From Photobacterium salinisoli (lineage in GTDB: Bacteria > Pseudomonadota > Gammaproteobacteria > Enterobacterales > Vibrionaceae): a DNA stretch of 64,000 nt. The stretch covers positions 186,001 through 250,000 of the forward strand of contig NZ_QZMS01000007.1 in assembly GCF_003614885.1 (NCBI RefSeq), written 5' to 3'. Positions 26,419 through 36,056 of this stretch are shown in pieces. The translations under genes and the position numbers were made by a program. Within the stretch, counting starts at the first letter, position 1, and every line of letters starts with the position of its first letter. The notes beneath the pieces were generated by a model. The model did not search any database. It worked only from the letters and a program-made list of their open reading frames with translations, and was not told where the DNA came from.

Positions 26419-27150
26419 ATGTGGAAGTGGTTACATCCCTACGCTAAAGCAGAAAACTGCTACCGCCTGTGCGGAACCCTGCTGCCCTGGTTTGCAGCAC
26501 TGTCTGTGATCAGCCTGATAACAGGCACTGTCTGGGGGCTGGCTTTTGCGCCCACCGATTACCAGCAGGGTGACAGTTTCCGCATTATTTATCTGCATGT
26601 ACCGGCTGCTATCTGGTCCATGGGGGTTTATTTCTGGATGGCGGTGTCTGCCTTTATCGGCTTAGTCTGGCAGGTGCGATTGTCTGACATGGCGGCCGCG
26701 GCCATGGCACCGATCGGCGCCGTGTTCACCTTTATTGCATTGCTGACCGGCGCTGTCTGGGGCAAACCAATGTGGGGTGCCTGGTGGGTGTGGGATGCAC
26801 GCCTGACATCTGAATTGATTCTGCTTTTCCTCTATCTGGGTGTGATTGCGCTGTATAACGCTTTTGACGATCAGAAAACGGCGGCCAAAGCGGCCGGTAT
26901 CCTGGCGATAGTGGGTGTGATCAATCTTCCTATCATTCATTATTCCGTCGAGTGGTGGAATACCCTGCATCAGGGCGCCACGATTACCAAATTTGCCAAA
27001 CCGTCGATCGACAGCCGTATGCTGTGGCCATTACTGCTGAATATTTTGGGTTTTGCCTGCTTTTTTGGTGCGCTGACTCTGATTCGGTTACGCAATGAAA
27101 TTCTGACCAGGGAAAGCCACCGTCCCTGGGTTCGTCAGTTGATGCAGTGA
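26419..27150 (+). CDS. ccmC: Heme transport protein CcmC
   Basis: CcmC delivers heme to CcmE at the periplasmic face. The 243-residue inner membrane protein has six helices and the tryptophan-rich WWD motif WGAWWVWDARLTSE, with flanking histidines (YLHVPAA and HYSVEWWNTLHQ) that act as heme ligands in the family. Normal length. Confidence 0.95.
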   Translation: MWKWLHPYAKAENCYRLCGTLLPWFAALSVISLITGTVWGLAFAPTDYQQGDSFRIIYLHVPAAIWSMGVYFWMAVSAFIGLVWQVRLSDMAAAAMAPIGAVFTFIALLTGAVWGKPMWGAWWVWDARLTSELILLFLYLGVIALYNAFDDQKTAAKAAGILAIVGVINLPIIHYSVEWWNTLHQGATITKFAKPSIDSRMLWPLLLNILGFACFFGALTLIRLRNEILTRESHRPWVRQLMQ

Positions 27151-27157
27151 GGTGAGT

Positions 27158-27364
27158 ATGCATTTTGATTCGTTCAGTGATTTTCTTGCCATGGGCGGGT
27201 ACGCCAGTTATGTCTGGGCGGCCTATGGGATATCGGCTTTATCTTTGCTGATTCTTTTATGGTCCAGTATCCGTAAGAGTCGTCGCCTGGCAACTGACAT
27301 TAAAAATAAAATTGCCCGCGAGCAACGCATTAAAGCTGCCGAGAATTTGGAGAATACCTTATGA
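27158..27364 (+). CDS. ccmD: Heme exporter accessory protein CcmD
   Basis: CcmD is a small single-helix protein that stabilises CcmABC with CcmE. The 68-residue product contains the conserved [13 protein letters not shown] segment before its transmembrane helix and a basic C-terminal tail. ATG 27158 is preceded by GAGG at five bases. The stop overlaps ccmE by 4 bases. Confidence 0.92.
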   Translation: MHFDSFSDFLAMGGYASYVWAAYGISALSLLILLWSSIRKSRRLATDIKNKIAREQRIKAAENLENTL

Positions 27365-27846
27365 ACCCAAGACGTAAAAAACGCCTGACCGTGATCATTG
27401 CCTTGCTGGCCGGTCTCGGCGTGACGGTCGCCCTGACTTTGTATGCCATGAGCCAGAATATGGATCTCTTCTATACCCCAACCGAGCTGGTAGAGGGCAA
27501 GCCTGATGGCACCAAACCCGAAGTGGGTCAGCGTTTACGCATTGGCGGTATGGTAGTCAAAGGCTCTGTCAGCCGAGATCCCCATTCTTTGCAGGTCAGC
27601 TTCAAAGTGGCTGATGTCGGCCCTGCCGTGACTGTGACCTATGACGGTATTTTGCCTGACCTGTTCCGCGAAGGGCAGGGTATAGTCGCTCAGGGGGTGC
27701 TGGTTGATGCCCAAACGGTGGAAGCACATGAGGTGCTGGCAAAGCATGACGAAGAATACATGCCGCCAGAAGTGGCTGAGGCGATGCAGAAAAATCATAA
27801 GCCTCTGAAATATACTGAACAACAAATGCAAGGTAGCGTGCAATGA
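27361..27846 (+). CDS. ccmE: Periplasmic heme chaperone CcmE
   Basis: CcmE binds heme covalently and passes it to CcmF. The 161-residue product has one N-terminal membrane anchor (about 9-29), an OB-fold domain and the heme-binding histidine His129 in LAKHDEEY, with Tyr133 as partner. Gene overlaps of 4 bases on both sides show tight coupling. Confidence 0.95.
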   Translation: MNPRRKKRLTVIIALLAGLGVTVALTLYAMSQNMDLFYTPTELVEGKPDGTKPEVGQRLRIGGMVVKGSVSRDPHSLQVSFKVADVGPAVTVTYDGILPDLFREGQGIVAQGVLVDAQTVEAHEVLAKHDEEYMPPEVAEAMQKNHKPLKYTEQQMQGSVQ

Positions 27847-29840
27847 TTGCAGAATTAGGCCAGTTCAGCCTTATCCTGGCACTGGGGTTATCGCTTCTGG
27901 TGAGTGTGTATCCACTGTATGGCGCCTATAAAGGCAACCCGGTGCTGATGCGTTTGGCCAGGCCGTTGACGTTTGGTGTCTTTGCAATGCTGTTAGTGTC
28001 TTTTGCATTGCTGTCGTGGGCCTTTTACATCAATGATTTTACTGTGACCTATGTTGCCAGTAATTCGAACAGTAATCTGCCCTGGTATTACCGCCTGACG
28101 GCGGTCTGGGGCGCGCATGAAGGCTCATTGCTGCTTTGGGTGTTAATTCAGGCCACGTGGGCTGCCGCAGTGGCTATGTTCAGCCGGGGCATGCCTCAGG
28201 AATCAGTGGCACGGGTACTGGCCGTGATGGGGATGATCTCAGTGGGTTTCCTGCTATTTATCATCATCACCTCCAACCCGTTTGAGCGTACGCTGCCTTA
28301 TTTTCCGGTTGATGGCCGCGATCTGAACCCCTTGCTGCAAGATCCTGGCTTAATCATTCATCCTCCTATGCTGTACATGGGCTATGTCGGTTTCTCGGTA
28401 GCCTTCGCCTTTGCTATTGCTTCCTTGATGACTGGCCGGCTGGATACGGCCTGGGCGCGCTGGTCGCGTCCCTGGACAATTGCTGCCTGGTCGTTTCTGA
28501 CTGTGGGTATTGCACTGGGCTCCTGGTGGGCGTATTACGAGCTGGGCTGGGGTGGCTGGTGGTTCTGGGATCCGGTCGAAAATGCGTCTTTCATGCCTTG
28601 GCTGGCCGGTACGGCGTTAATGCATTCGCTGGCTGTGACGGAAAAGCGAGGCACCTTTAAAGCCTGGACTGTGTTACTGGCCATATCGGCGTTCTCTCTG
28701 AGCTTGCTCGGCACTTTCCTGGTGCGCTCCGGCGTGCTGGTTTCTGTGCATGCCTTTGCCTCCGATCCGGCACGGGGCATGTTCATTCTGGGCTTCCTGG
28801 TTGTGGTGATCGGCGGTTCGCTCCTGCTGTATGCCCTGCGTGGGGCACAGATCCGCTCCCATGGTAGTTTCAGCCTGTTTTCACGAGAGAACTTCCTGCT
28901 GGCTAATAACCTGTTGCTGATCACCGCTTTGCTGGTGGTGTTGATTGGTACCTTGTTACCCCTGGTACATAAGCAGCTTGGTCTGGGCTCGGTATCCATT
29001 GGTGTGCCTTTCTTTAATACCCTGTTTACCTGGCTGATGATCCCGTTTGTTTTCTTCCTGGGTATCGGCCCTCTGGTGCGCTGGAAGCGTGAGAATTTCT
29101 CGACGATCCGCCGGCCGCTACTGATTAGCGCATTGATCACGTTGCCATTAGCCGTGTTTGTGCTGTGGTTGCGTCCCGACCCAATCCAGCCACTGGCTGT
29201 GCTGGGGATGGTGATGGCATTCTGGATCATTATCCTGCAGGGGTATGAGGTTTATGAGCGCGCCACTCATCGTCATAGCCTGATGGTCGGTCTTGGTAAA
29301 CTTGGCCGCAGTCACTGGGCCATGGTACTGGGCCATATTGGTCTGGCCGTTACCGTGATCGGTATTACGCTGGTTTCCAATTATGATCTGGAGCGTGACG
29401 TTCGCCTGGCTCCCGGCCAGACAGTGACAGTCGAAGGCTTTGATTTCAAATTGTCCGGCTTGCGTAATGTCGAAGGGCCGAACTATGACGGCTTTATTGG
29501 TGACTTTGTGGTGTCTCGTAACGGTAAGCACATCGCTGAGCTGCATGCCGAGAAGCGCTTTTATACGGTATCCGGTTCAATGATGACTGAAGCGGCGATC
29601 GACAGCGGTGTCACCCGTGATCTTTACGTGGCACTTGGCGAACAACTGGATGACAGCGCCTGGGCGGTCCGGATTTACTATAAGCCGTTTGTTAACTGGT
29701 TATGGCTGGGAGCGTTTCTGATGGCACTGGGTGGCGCAATCGCTATCAGTGACAAGCGTTACCGTTTTCGTCGTCGCTTTAAAAAAGAAGTGAAAGATGA
29801 AGAGGTTGTCAGCACCCCACACGCAGAGGTGAATGGATGA
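27843..29840 (+). CDS. ccmF: Cytochrome c heme lyase subunit CcmF
   Basis: CcmF attaches heme to apocytochromes together with CcmH and CcmI. The 665-residue multi-helix protein carries the WWD motif [19 protein letters not shown] near residue 235, preceded by the conserved HPPMLYMGY heme-ligand segment. The C-terminal periplasmic loop and last helix are complete. Normal length. Confidence 0.96.
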   Translation: MIAELGQFSLILALGLSLLVSVYPLYGAYKGNPVLMRLARPLTFGVFAMLLVSFALLSWAFYINDFTVTYVASNSNSNLPWYYRLTAVWGAHEGSLLLWVLIQATWAAAVAMFSRGMPQESVARVLAVMGMISVGFLLFIIITSNPFERTLPYFPVDGRDLNPLLQDPGLIIHPPMLYMGYVGFSVAFAFAIASLMTGRLDTAWARWSRPWTIAAWSFLTVGIALGSWWAYYELGWGGWWFWDPVENASFMPWLAGTALMHSLAVTEKRGTFKAWTVLLAISAFSLSLLGTFLVRSGVLVSVHAFASDPARGMFILGFLVVVIGGSLLLYALRGAQIRSHGSFSLFSRENFLLANNLLLITALLVVLIGTLLPLVHKQLGLGSVSIGVPFFNTLFTWLMIPFVFFLGIGPLVRWKRENFSTIRRPLLISALITLPLAVFVLWLRPDPIQPLAVLGMVMAFWIIILQGYEVYERATHRHSLMVGLGKLGRSHWAMVLGHIGLAVTVIGITLVSNYDLERDVRLAPGQTVTVEGFDFKLSGLRNVEGPNYDGFIGDFVVSRNGKHIAELHAEKRFYTVSGSMMTEAAIDSGVTRDLYVALGEQLDDSAWAVRIYYKPFVNWLWLGAFLMALGGAIAISDKRYRFRRRFKKEVKDEEVVSTPHAEVNG

Positions 29841-30391
29841 ACAAGAAACTGCTTTTTATTCCTTTAGTCCTGTTTCTGGGCCTGGTGGCTGTTTTTATGG
29901 TGCAGTTGACCCGTAATGCTGACGGAGATGATCCGACGAAACTGGAGTCCGTCCTGATTGGTAAGCCTGTGCCGGCTTTTCGCCTCGAAGATTTGGAAGA
30001 TGCGAACAAGTTGTATCAGCAGGATATTTTCCTCGGTGAGCCTTTGCTACTGAATGTCTGGGCGACCTGGTGTCCGACCTGCTACGCCGAGCACCGTTAC
30101 CTTAATGAGCTGGCCAGTCAGGGGGTCAAAATTATTGGCCTGAACTATAAAGACGAGCGCGATAAAGCTAACCGCTGGCTCAAAGATCTCGGAAATCCTT
30201 ATATGCACAGCCTGTTTGATGGTAATGGCATGCTGGGTATGGATTTAGGTGTATACGGCGCACCGGAAACCTTTCTGATCGATGCCAGTGGCGTGATCCG
30301 TTATCGCCATGTTGGCGATGTGAATCCGCAAAACTGGCAAGACACTCTCAAGCCGATTTATGAGCGTCTGCAAGAGGAAGCGAAAGGATGA
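29837..30391 (+). CDS. ccmG: Thiol:disulfide oxidoreductase CcmG (DsbE)
   Basis: CcmG reduces the CXXCH cysteines of apocytochrome c in the periplasm. The 184-residue thioredoxin-fold protein has an N-terminal anchor (residues 4-23) and active site WCPTC with Cys79 and Cys82. The GVYGAPETFLID segment with the cis-proline is conserved. Coupled on both sides by 4-base overlaps. Confidence 0.95.
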   Translation: MNKKLLFIPLVLFLGLVAVFMVQLTRNADGDDPTKLESVLIGKPVPAFRLEDLEDANKLYQQDIFLGEPLLLNVWATWCPTCYAEHRYLNELASQGVKIIGLNYKDERDKANRWLKDLGNPYMHSLFDGNGMLGMDLGVYGAPETFLIDASGVIRYRHVGDVNPQNWQDTLKPIYERLQEEAKG

Positions 30392-30918
30392 AACACGCGA
30401 TAGCGGTATTTACGCTGCTCATCGGGAGCTGGTTTGCCGCCAGTGTGCCGGTTCAGGCGGCGATTGATGTCTACGAATTTGCGACGCCTGAACAGGAAGC
30501 CACGTTCCAGGAGCTGACAGCCACGCTGCGTTGCCCGAAATGTCAGAATAACAATATTGCTGACTCCAATGCGGAACTGGCCAAAGACATGCGCCAGAAG
30601 GCGTATGAAATGCTGAGTGAAGGAAAATCCAAGCAGGAAGTCATTGATTATATGATTGCCCGTTACGGAAACTTCGTGACTTATGATCCACCGCTTATGC
30701 CATCTACTCTGATTTTGTGGCTGGGTCCTTTGTGTTTCCTGCTTATTGGCGCCACTGTGCTGGTCTATCGTTCCCGTAAGGGAGTGGTGGCTTCGTCTCA
30801 GCAGATGGATGAAAAAGAATCCGCCCGTCTTCATGCATTGCTAAATGATATTGAACAAGAGGCAGAAAACCCGCACGCCGCCAGTGGTTCGGCAGGTGAA
30901 AGCAAGGTGAAAAAATGA
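30388..30918 (+). CDS. ccmH: Cytochrome c maturation protein CcmH
   Basis: CcmH is the membrane-bound thioredox partner of CcmG in the heme lyase. The 176-residue product has a signal peptide (cut near VQAA), active site RCPKCQ with Cys49 and Cys52, a transmembrane helix near 113-133 and a short tail. It corresponds to the N-terminal half of E. coli CcmH; the TPR half is encoded separately by the next gene (ccmI), as in vibrios. Confidence 0.94.
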   Translation: MKHAIAVFTLLIGSWFAASVPVQAAIDVYEFATPEQEATFQELTATLRCPKCQNNNIADSNAELAKDMRQKAYEMLSEGKSKQEVIDYMIARYGNFVTYDPPLMPSTLILWLGPLCFLLIGATVLVYRSRKGVVASSQQMDEKESARLHALLNDIEQEAENPHAASGSAGESKVKK

Positions 30919-32126
30919 CGTTATTTTGGATTTCCACCCTGATACTGGTGTTGATTGCGCTGGCTTTTTTCATTGTCCCTGCCTTTGTGGGGAGTAATCA
31001 GGATATGGTTGCCAGCCGCGACGAACTGAACAAAGCTTTTTTTCGTGACCGGCTGGGTGAGCTGAAAGAAGAGAGCAGTGAAGGACTGGTATCAAATCCG
31101 GATGAACTGGAAGTTGAACTGCAGCAGTCATTACTGGATGACGTACTGGATACAAAGGCACAGCAGAACAGTCAGTTTACACCCTGGTTATTAATTCCCG
31201 GTATCCTGGTGATAGTTGGGGTGGCGTATGGTCTTTACAGCGTTGTTGGCAATCAGCAAAAAGTGGCTGACTGGCAGCAGACAGTGTCCAAATTGCCTCA
31301 GCTGACTCAGCGTCTGATGGGTGATAATGCATCCCCGCTAACCGATCAGGAAATGGAAGAACTGACCTTAGGGCTTCGAACGCGGCTGCATGAACGGCCG
31401 GATGATGCCACCGGCTGGCTGTTGCTGGGCCGAATCGGCATGGCAAACCGTGATATTGAAACAGCCCAGGGCGCAATGAAGCGTGCCTTGGATCTGGCGC
31501 CGAATGATCCGAGTCTGCAGCTGAGCTATGCACAGACCCTGATGATGGGCGGACAGCCAGGCCAGCTTCAGCTTGCCCGTAATATACTGACGCACTTGCT
31601 GGAGCGCGATCCTGACAATCTGCAGGCATTATCCTTGATGGCATTTGATGCGTTTGAACAGGCTGATTATCAGGCTGCCATTAAATACTGGGAGCTGATG
31701 AAATCGCAACTCAGCACCGGTGATAACCGCATCAATATGCTTGAGCGCAGTATTGCTCAGGCAAAGGTAGAGATGTCGCAGGCTGGTAATCCCAGCCCGG
31801 GTGTCAGGGTGACGGTTGAACTCGGCGCCTCGGTGACGTTGCCGGCACAAGGCATGGTTGTGGTGTCTGTCCATACTGCAGACGGTGCGCCTATGCCGTT
31901 GGCAGCCAGACGTTTGCCCTTGTCACGCTTCCCACTGACACTCACTTTAACCGACAAAGACAACATGATCCCTGATCGACTGATGTCAAAGCAGTCTGAA
32001 CTGATAGTCAGGGCAAGGATCGACAGTGACGGCAACGTGGCGACAAAAGACGGTGATTGGTTTGGTGAAAGCGGTATTGTGCCCTTAGGCGGAGAGACGA
32101 CAATCACCATTAATACTCAGTATTAA
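30915..32126 (+). CDS. ccmI: Cytochrome c maturation chaperone CcmI
   Basis: CcmI binds apocytochrome c C-termini and presents them to the lyase. The 403-residue product has two N-terminal transmembrane segments (about 4-24 and 96-113), a TPR region at about 150-275 (GWLLLGRIGMANRDIETAQGAM is within it) and a C-terminal beta domain. It is the last ccm gene and is followed by an intrinsic terminator. Confidence 0.92.
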   Translation: MTLFWISTLILVLIALAFFIVPAFVGSNQDMVASRDELNKAFFRDRLGELKEESSEGLVSNPDELEVELQQSLLDDVLDTKAQQNSQFTPWLLIPGILVIVGVAYGLYSVVGNQQKVADWQQTVSKLPQLTQRLMGDNASPLTDQEMEELTLGLRTRLHERPDDATGWLLLGRIGMANRDIETAQGAMKRALDLAPNDPSLQLSYAQTLMMGGQPGQLQLARNILTHLLERDPDNLQALSLMAFDAFEQADYQAAIKYWELMKSQLSTGDNRINMLERSIAQAKVEMSQAGNPSPGVRVTVELGASVTLPAQGMVVVSVHTADGAPMPLAARRLPLSRFPLTLTLTDKDNMIPDRLMSKQSELIVRARIDSDGNVATKDGDWFGESGIVPLGGETTITINTQY

Positions 32127-32145
32127 AATCATACTGGCAGTTAAG

Positions 32146-32180
32146 AAACAGACTGGATATTATTATTCAGTCTGTTTTGT
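32146..32180 (+). terminator. Intrinsic terminator after ccm operon
   Basis: A perfect 10-base stem (AAACAGACTG with CAGTCTGTTT, 32146-32155 and 32168-32177) is followed by a T-rich tail (TTTTGTATTT). It lies 20 bases after the ccmI stop and ends about where mlaA begins, so it separates the two units. Confidence 0.85.
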
Positions 32181-32189
32181 ATTTATTAA

Positions 32190-33053
32190 GTGGCTAACAC
32201 ATTGAAATCAAATCTGTTCGTATCCCTATTTTTTACATTCATCCTTATGGGATGTGCCAGCTCGCCGCCAGATCCGTCACCGGAAAAACTGGCAGGGAAC
32301 GAATACGGTCTGGATGATGAGGAGCTTGAAGCTGCCGGTCTGGATGTCGAAGAGCTGGAAGCCCTGAGTGAACCGGAAAACGCGGTTTATGACCCTTTTG
32401 AAGGGTTTAACCGTGCCATGTGGACAGTCAACTACGATTATCTCGACCCCTATTTTGTCCGTCCTGTGTCGCTGGCTTATGTCGATTATGTGCCGTCACC
32501 GGTACGTACCGGCTTAAGAAACTTCCTATCCAACCTGGAAGAGCCGGCTAACATGCTGAACAGCTTCCTGATGCAGGACCCGGAAAAGGCGGTGGATCAT
32601 TTTACCCGTTTCTGGATTAACAGTATTTTTGGTCTGGGCGGCTTGATTGATATCGCGGCGGCTGCAGATATTCCGCCACCGGGAGAGCAGTCATTTCCTG
32701 ATACACTGGGTTATTACGATGTCGGTAACGGTCCTTATTTTATGATACCGGCTTATGGCCCATTGACCTTGCGTGAAGGTATCGGGGATCGCGTTGATGC
32801 GCTGTATTTCCCGCTTAATCTGCTGACCTTTTGGCAAAGCGTTGGCAAGTGGGCGCTGGAGGGCATGGAAGACAGGGCCAAACTGGTAGCACAGGAACCT
32901 ATGCTGAACAATTCACCGGATCCGTATGCTTTCACCCGTGATGCTTATATTCAATATAAGAACTTCAGGGCAGCAGGCAGGGAATCTGAACCCGCACAGC
33001 CACAAAACGAAGAATATCTTGATGATTTTCTTGATGAAATAGACAGCGAGTAA
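32190..33053 (+). CDS. mlaA: Outer-membrane lipid asymmetry lipoprotein MlaA (VacJ)
   Basis: MlaA removes phospholipids from the outer leaflet of the outer membrane and hands them to the Mla pathway. The 287-residue product has a lipoprotein signal with lipobox LMGC (Cys22), an acidic linker and the VacJ domain (DPFEGFNRAMW, later IPAYGPLTLREGIG). Start is taken at GTG 32190; TTG 32202 (MKSNLF) is equally plausible and neither has a clear Shine-Dalgarno. An acidic tail follows the domain. Confidence 0.93.
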   Translation: MANTLKSNLFVSLFFTFILMGCASSPPDPSPEKLAGNEYGLDDEELEAAGLDVEELEALSEPENAVYDPFEGFNRAMWTVNYDYLDPYFVRPVSLAYVDYVPSPVRTGLRNFLSNLEEPANMLNSFLMQDPEKAVDHFTRFWINSIFGLGGLIDIAAAADIPPPGEQSFPDTLGYYDVGNGPYFMIPAYGPLTLREGIGDRVDALYFPLNLLTFWQSVGKWALEGMEDRAKLVAQEPMLNNSPDPYAFTRDAYIQYKNFRAAGRESEPAQPQNEEYLDDFLDEIDSE

Positions 33054-33076
33054 CTATCAAATCTGTGCGTAAAGAT

Positions 33077-33107
33077 AAACCAGAGCTCAAATGCTCTGGT
33101 TTTTTTA
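33077..33107 (+). terminator. Intrinsic terminator after mlaA
   Basis: A 10-base perfect stem (AAACCAGAGC with GCTCTGGTTT) with a 6-base loop is followed by seven or more T. It lies 24 bases after the mlaA stop. Confidence 0.92.
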
Positions 33108-33161
33108 TGACGCTGACAGGGGGTGCCTTCTGTTAATTTTTTGTAAACAAAAACATTTCTG

Positions 33162-33179
33162 ACAAAGTTAACACTTTGT
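33162..33179. promoter_or_regulatory. Inverted repeat in chitinase upstream region
   Basis: ACAAAGT-TAAC-ACTTTGT is an inverted repeat with perfect 7-base arms. It lies in the 413-base gap between mlaA and the chitinase gene, about 290 bases before the chitinase start. It looks like a dimeric regulator site; the regulator is unknown. The rest of this gap is AT-rich and shows no gene. Confidence 0.4.
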
Positions 33180-33466
33180 GTAGTTTTGTGTTCCCACATT
33201 CTCATTCATACCGCTTCCAAGAGCTTCTTATTTGCAGTATTGAAGTAATGGATTTCAAGCTAGCGTAATATTTGCATCAATTATCATTTCATCCCATTTC
33301 ATTGCCATAGATTTCATTTGGGTTGGCATAAGATCACAAAGCGTAATACCAAAAATAAAAATTCCACTTTCTTTCTTTGCGACAAAAAGAAACTGAACTA
33401 TTGATTACCAGGCATGGTTTCATATCCATGCTTTATTACTTACTTTTTAACTCAAGGAACGAAGTA

Positions 33467-35974
33467 ATGTTTTTCAATAAGTTGAATCCTGTCGCGGCAG
33501 GTATAGCCGTGATGACTATGTCGTGGGGAGCGATGGCAGCACCAGGCACTCCGCAAATTGCCTGGATGGAAACGGATTACGCTATCGTAGAGGTTGATCA
33601 GGCCGCCTCAGCCTACAAAAGCTTGATTACGGTTAAGCCGGCAGCAGAAGTCCCTGTTGCCTGGCAGCGTTATTCCGGTGAAACCGCTGATTTGTGGAGA
33701 GTGAAGCTGAACGGGAATGTGGTGTTTGAGCAGAGCATTGCGCCGGCATCCAGCGGAGCAGGTTCAACCACATTGTCTGTGGCACAGGGTGGTCAGTATG
33801 CCATGACAGTCGAGTTGTGTAGCGGTACGGGGGCGGCACAAGCTTGTACCAGCAGTGCGGCAACCAACATTGTAGTCGCCGATACCGATGGCAGCCATTT
33901 AGATCCTTTGCCTATGAACGTGGATGGCAATAATGGCAATTACACCACGCCTGCGAACACTGTGGTCGGTGCTTACTTTGTTGAGTGGGGCGTGTATGGC
34001 CGCAAATTCTCGGTGGATAATATTCCGGCACAAAACCTGACCCACATTTTGTACGGCTTCATTCCTATCTGTGGACCGAATGAATCTCTGGGTGAGATTG
34101 AAAATGGTAACAGCCTGGCAGCACTTAATCGTGCCTGTCAGGGAACGCCAGACTATGAAGTGGTGATCCATGATCCTTGGGCGGCGGTTCAGATGCCTCA
34201 ACCCCAATCAGGTCATACTCACAGCACACCGTATAAAGGTACTTATGGTCAGATGATGGCGCTGAAGCAGCGTTATCCGGATCTGAAAATTGTGCCGTCT
34301 ATCGGTGGCTGGACCCTGTCCGATCCTTTCTACTCCTTCACCGACAAAGCCAAGCGTGACATTTTCATCGCCAGTGTGAAGAAATTCCTCAAAACATGGA
34401 AATTCTTTGACGGTGTTGATATCGACTGGGAGTTCCCGGGCGGTAAAGGTGCAAATGCGAACCTGGGTGACCCTGTTAATGATGGCCCGGCGTATGTGGC
34501 GCTGATGCGCGAACTGCGTGCCATGCTGGATGAGCTGGAAGCTGAAACCGGCCGCCAGTACGAGCTGACCTCAGCCATCGGTGCGGGTTATGACAAGATT
34601 GATGTCGTGAACTATGCCGATGCGGTTCAGTATATGGACTACATCTTCGCCATGACGTATGACTTCTTCGGCGGCTGGAATAACGAGCCAGGCCACCAGA
34701 CAGCACTGTTCTGCGGCAGCCACATGTCTGCTGATGTCTGTAACGGTACCGGTGTTGATGAAAACGGCGAACCACGCCAGGGGCCGGCTTACACTGCCGC
34801 CAACGGTATTGACCGTCTGTTGGCTCAAGGGGTTCCCGCCAACAAACTGGTACTGGGTACAGCTATGTACGCCAGGGGCTGGACGGGCGTCACCGAAGCG
34901 AGCATGACAGATCCGACAAACCCAATGACAGGAACAGGTGCAGGTCCGGTTCCTGGTTCGTGGGAAGCCGGGGTCATTGACTACAAAGATGTGGTGACCG
35001 ATTACATTAACAATGCTGCGGTAACTAAGGGCTATGATGCACAGGCAGAAGCGCCGTGGGCGTACAACCCAAGCAACGGTAACCTGATCACTTATGACGA
35101 CCGTCGCTCCGTGCTGGCCAAAGGTCAGTATGTCCGTAACCTGGGTCTGGCCGGTTTGTTCGCATGGGAAATTGATGCAGATAACGGCGATATTCTGAAT
35201 GCGATGCAGGATTCACTGGCGGGTGGTGGTGGCAACTACGCCCCGGTAGCGAAAGCGGGTGCTGATCAAGTAGTCAATGGCGCGACGTCTGTGACGCTGG
35301 ACGGCTCTGCATCCAGCGATCGTGATGGTCAGATTGTCAGCTATCAGTGGACACAAACCAGTGGTCCGTCACTGACTCTGACAGGCTCAGATACTGCGAC
35401 AGCGACCGTGGCGGTTCCTGTAGTAACGGCAGATACCCAGTATGTGTTCACGCTGACAGTCACGGACAATGTCGGTGATACTGCTACTGACAGTGTGACA
35501 GTTACAGCGAAAGCTCCGGGTTCAAATACCGCGCCTGTGGTGGCAGTGTCTGGCCCAGCGACGGCCAGTGCCGGTGATACTGTGGTACTGGATGCCTCGC
35601 AATCCACAGATGCTGACGGTGACACCCTGACCTTTACCTGGACAGTGCCAGCCGGTGTTAACGCGACAGTGAATGGCGCAACGGTGAGTTTTGTTGCTGA
35701 CAGCTACACAGTTGATACGCCACTGAACTTTACCGTCGCAGTATCCGATGGTACCGATTCAGTGACAGAGTCAGTCACAGTGACGGTATTGAAAGAGGGT
35801 GGCTCAACAGGTTGTACCAATGTCTGGGCAAGCGGCAGTGTGTATAACGCGGGTGATATCGTGACGCATTCAGGCAAATCCTGGAAAGCGAAATGGTGGA
35901 CGACCGGTGAAGAGCCAGGAACAACGGGCGAATGGGGCGTTTGGGAAGATTTAGGCGCAGCCAACTGCCAGTAA
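33467..35974 (+). CDS. Secreted GH18 chitinase (ChiA type) with PKD and chitin-binding domains
   Basis: This enzyme hydrolyses chitin outside the cell. The 835-residue product has a signal peptide (cut after GAMA, residue 24), an N-terminal fibronectin-like ChiN domain (about 25-140) and a GH18 barrel with catalytic DGVDIDWEF at 315-323, Glu322 being the proton donor. Two PKD-like domains (about 585-672 and 680-765) and a C-terminal CBM5/12 with the AKWWT signature follow. The start at ATG 33467 follows AAGGAAC; upstream in-frame codons do not form a signal. Type II secretion is likely from family knowledge. Confidence 0.94.
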   Translation: MFFNKLNPVAAGIAVMTMSWGAMAAPGTPQIAWMETDYAIVEVDQAASAYKSLITVKPAAEVPVAWQRYSGETADLWRVKLNGNVVFEQSIAPASSGAGSTTLSVAQGGQYAMTVELCSGTGAAQACTSSAATNIVVADTDGSHLDPLPMNVDGNNGNYTTPANTVVGAYFVEWGVYGRKFSVDNIPAQNLTHILYGFIPICGPNESLGEIENGNSLAALNRACQGTPDYEVVIHDPWAAVQMPQPQSGHTHSTPYKGTYGQMMALKQRYPDLKIVPSIGGWTLSDPFYSFTDKAKRDIFIASVKKFLKTWKFFDGVDIDWEFPGGKGANANLGDPVNDGPAYVALMRELRAMLDELEAETGRQYELTSAIGAGYDKIDVVNYADAVQYMDYIFAMTYDFFGGWNNEPGHQTALFCGSHMSADVCNGTGVDENGEPRQGPAYTAANGIDRLLAQGVPANKLVLGTAMYARGWTGVTEASMTDPTNPMTGTGAGPVPGSWEAGVIDYKDVVTDYINNAAVTKGYDAQAEAPWAYNPSNGNLITYDDRRSVLAKGQYVRNLGLAGLFAWEIDADNGDILNAMQDSLAGGGGNYAPVAKAGADQVVNGATSVTLDGSASSDRDGQIVSYQWTQTSGPSLTLTGSDTATATVAVPVVTADTQYVFTLTVTDNVGDTATDSVTVTAKAPGSNTAPVVAVSGPATASAGDTVVLDASQSTDADGDTLTFTWTVPAGVNATVNGATVSFVADSYTVDTPLNFTVAVSDGTDSVTESVTVTVLKEGGSTGCTNVWASGSVYNAGDIVTHSGKSWKAKWWTTGEEPGTTGEWGVWEDLGAANCQ

Positions 35975-36007
35975 ACCACTCGCGATAAAATCGAAAGTAT
36001 GAAAGAG

Positions 36008-36034
36008 AAAGCCGCTCAACTGAGCGGCTTTTTT
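36008..36034. terminator. Terminator between chitinase and fadL
   Basis: A perfect 10-base stem (AAAGCCGCTC with GAGCGGCTTT) with an AACT tetraloop and six T ends chitinase transcription. It lies between two convergent genes; on the minus strand the tail is only moderately T-rich, so it may also stop fadL transcripts. Confidence 0.9.
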
Positions 36035-36056
36035 CTGCGAACCGTATTTTCGCGAA

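Noticed and set aside
28535-29230. Long minus-strand reading frame opposite ccmF
   Set aside because: It lies wholly within ccmF, which has secure motifs, and its translation shows no conserved pattern; it is a shadow of GC-rich codons.
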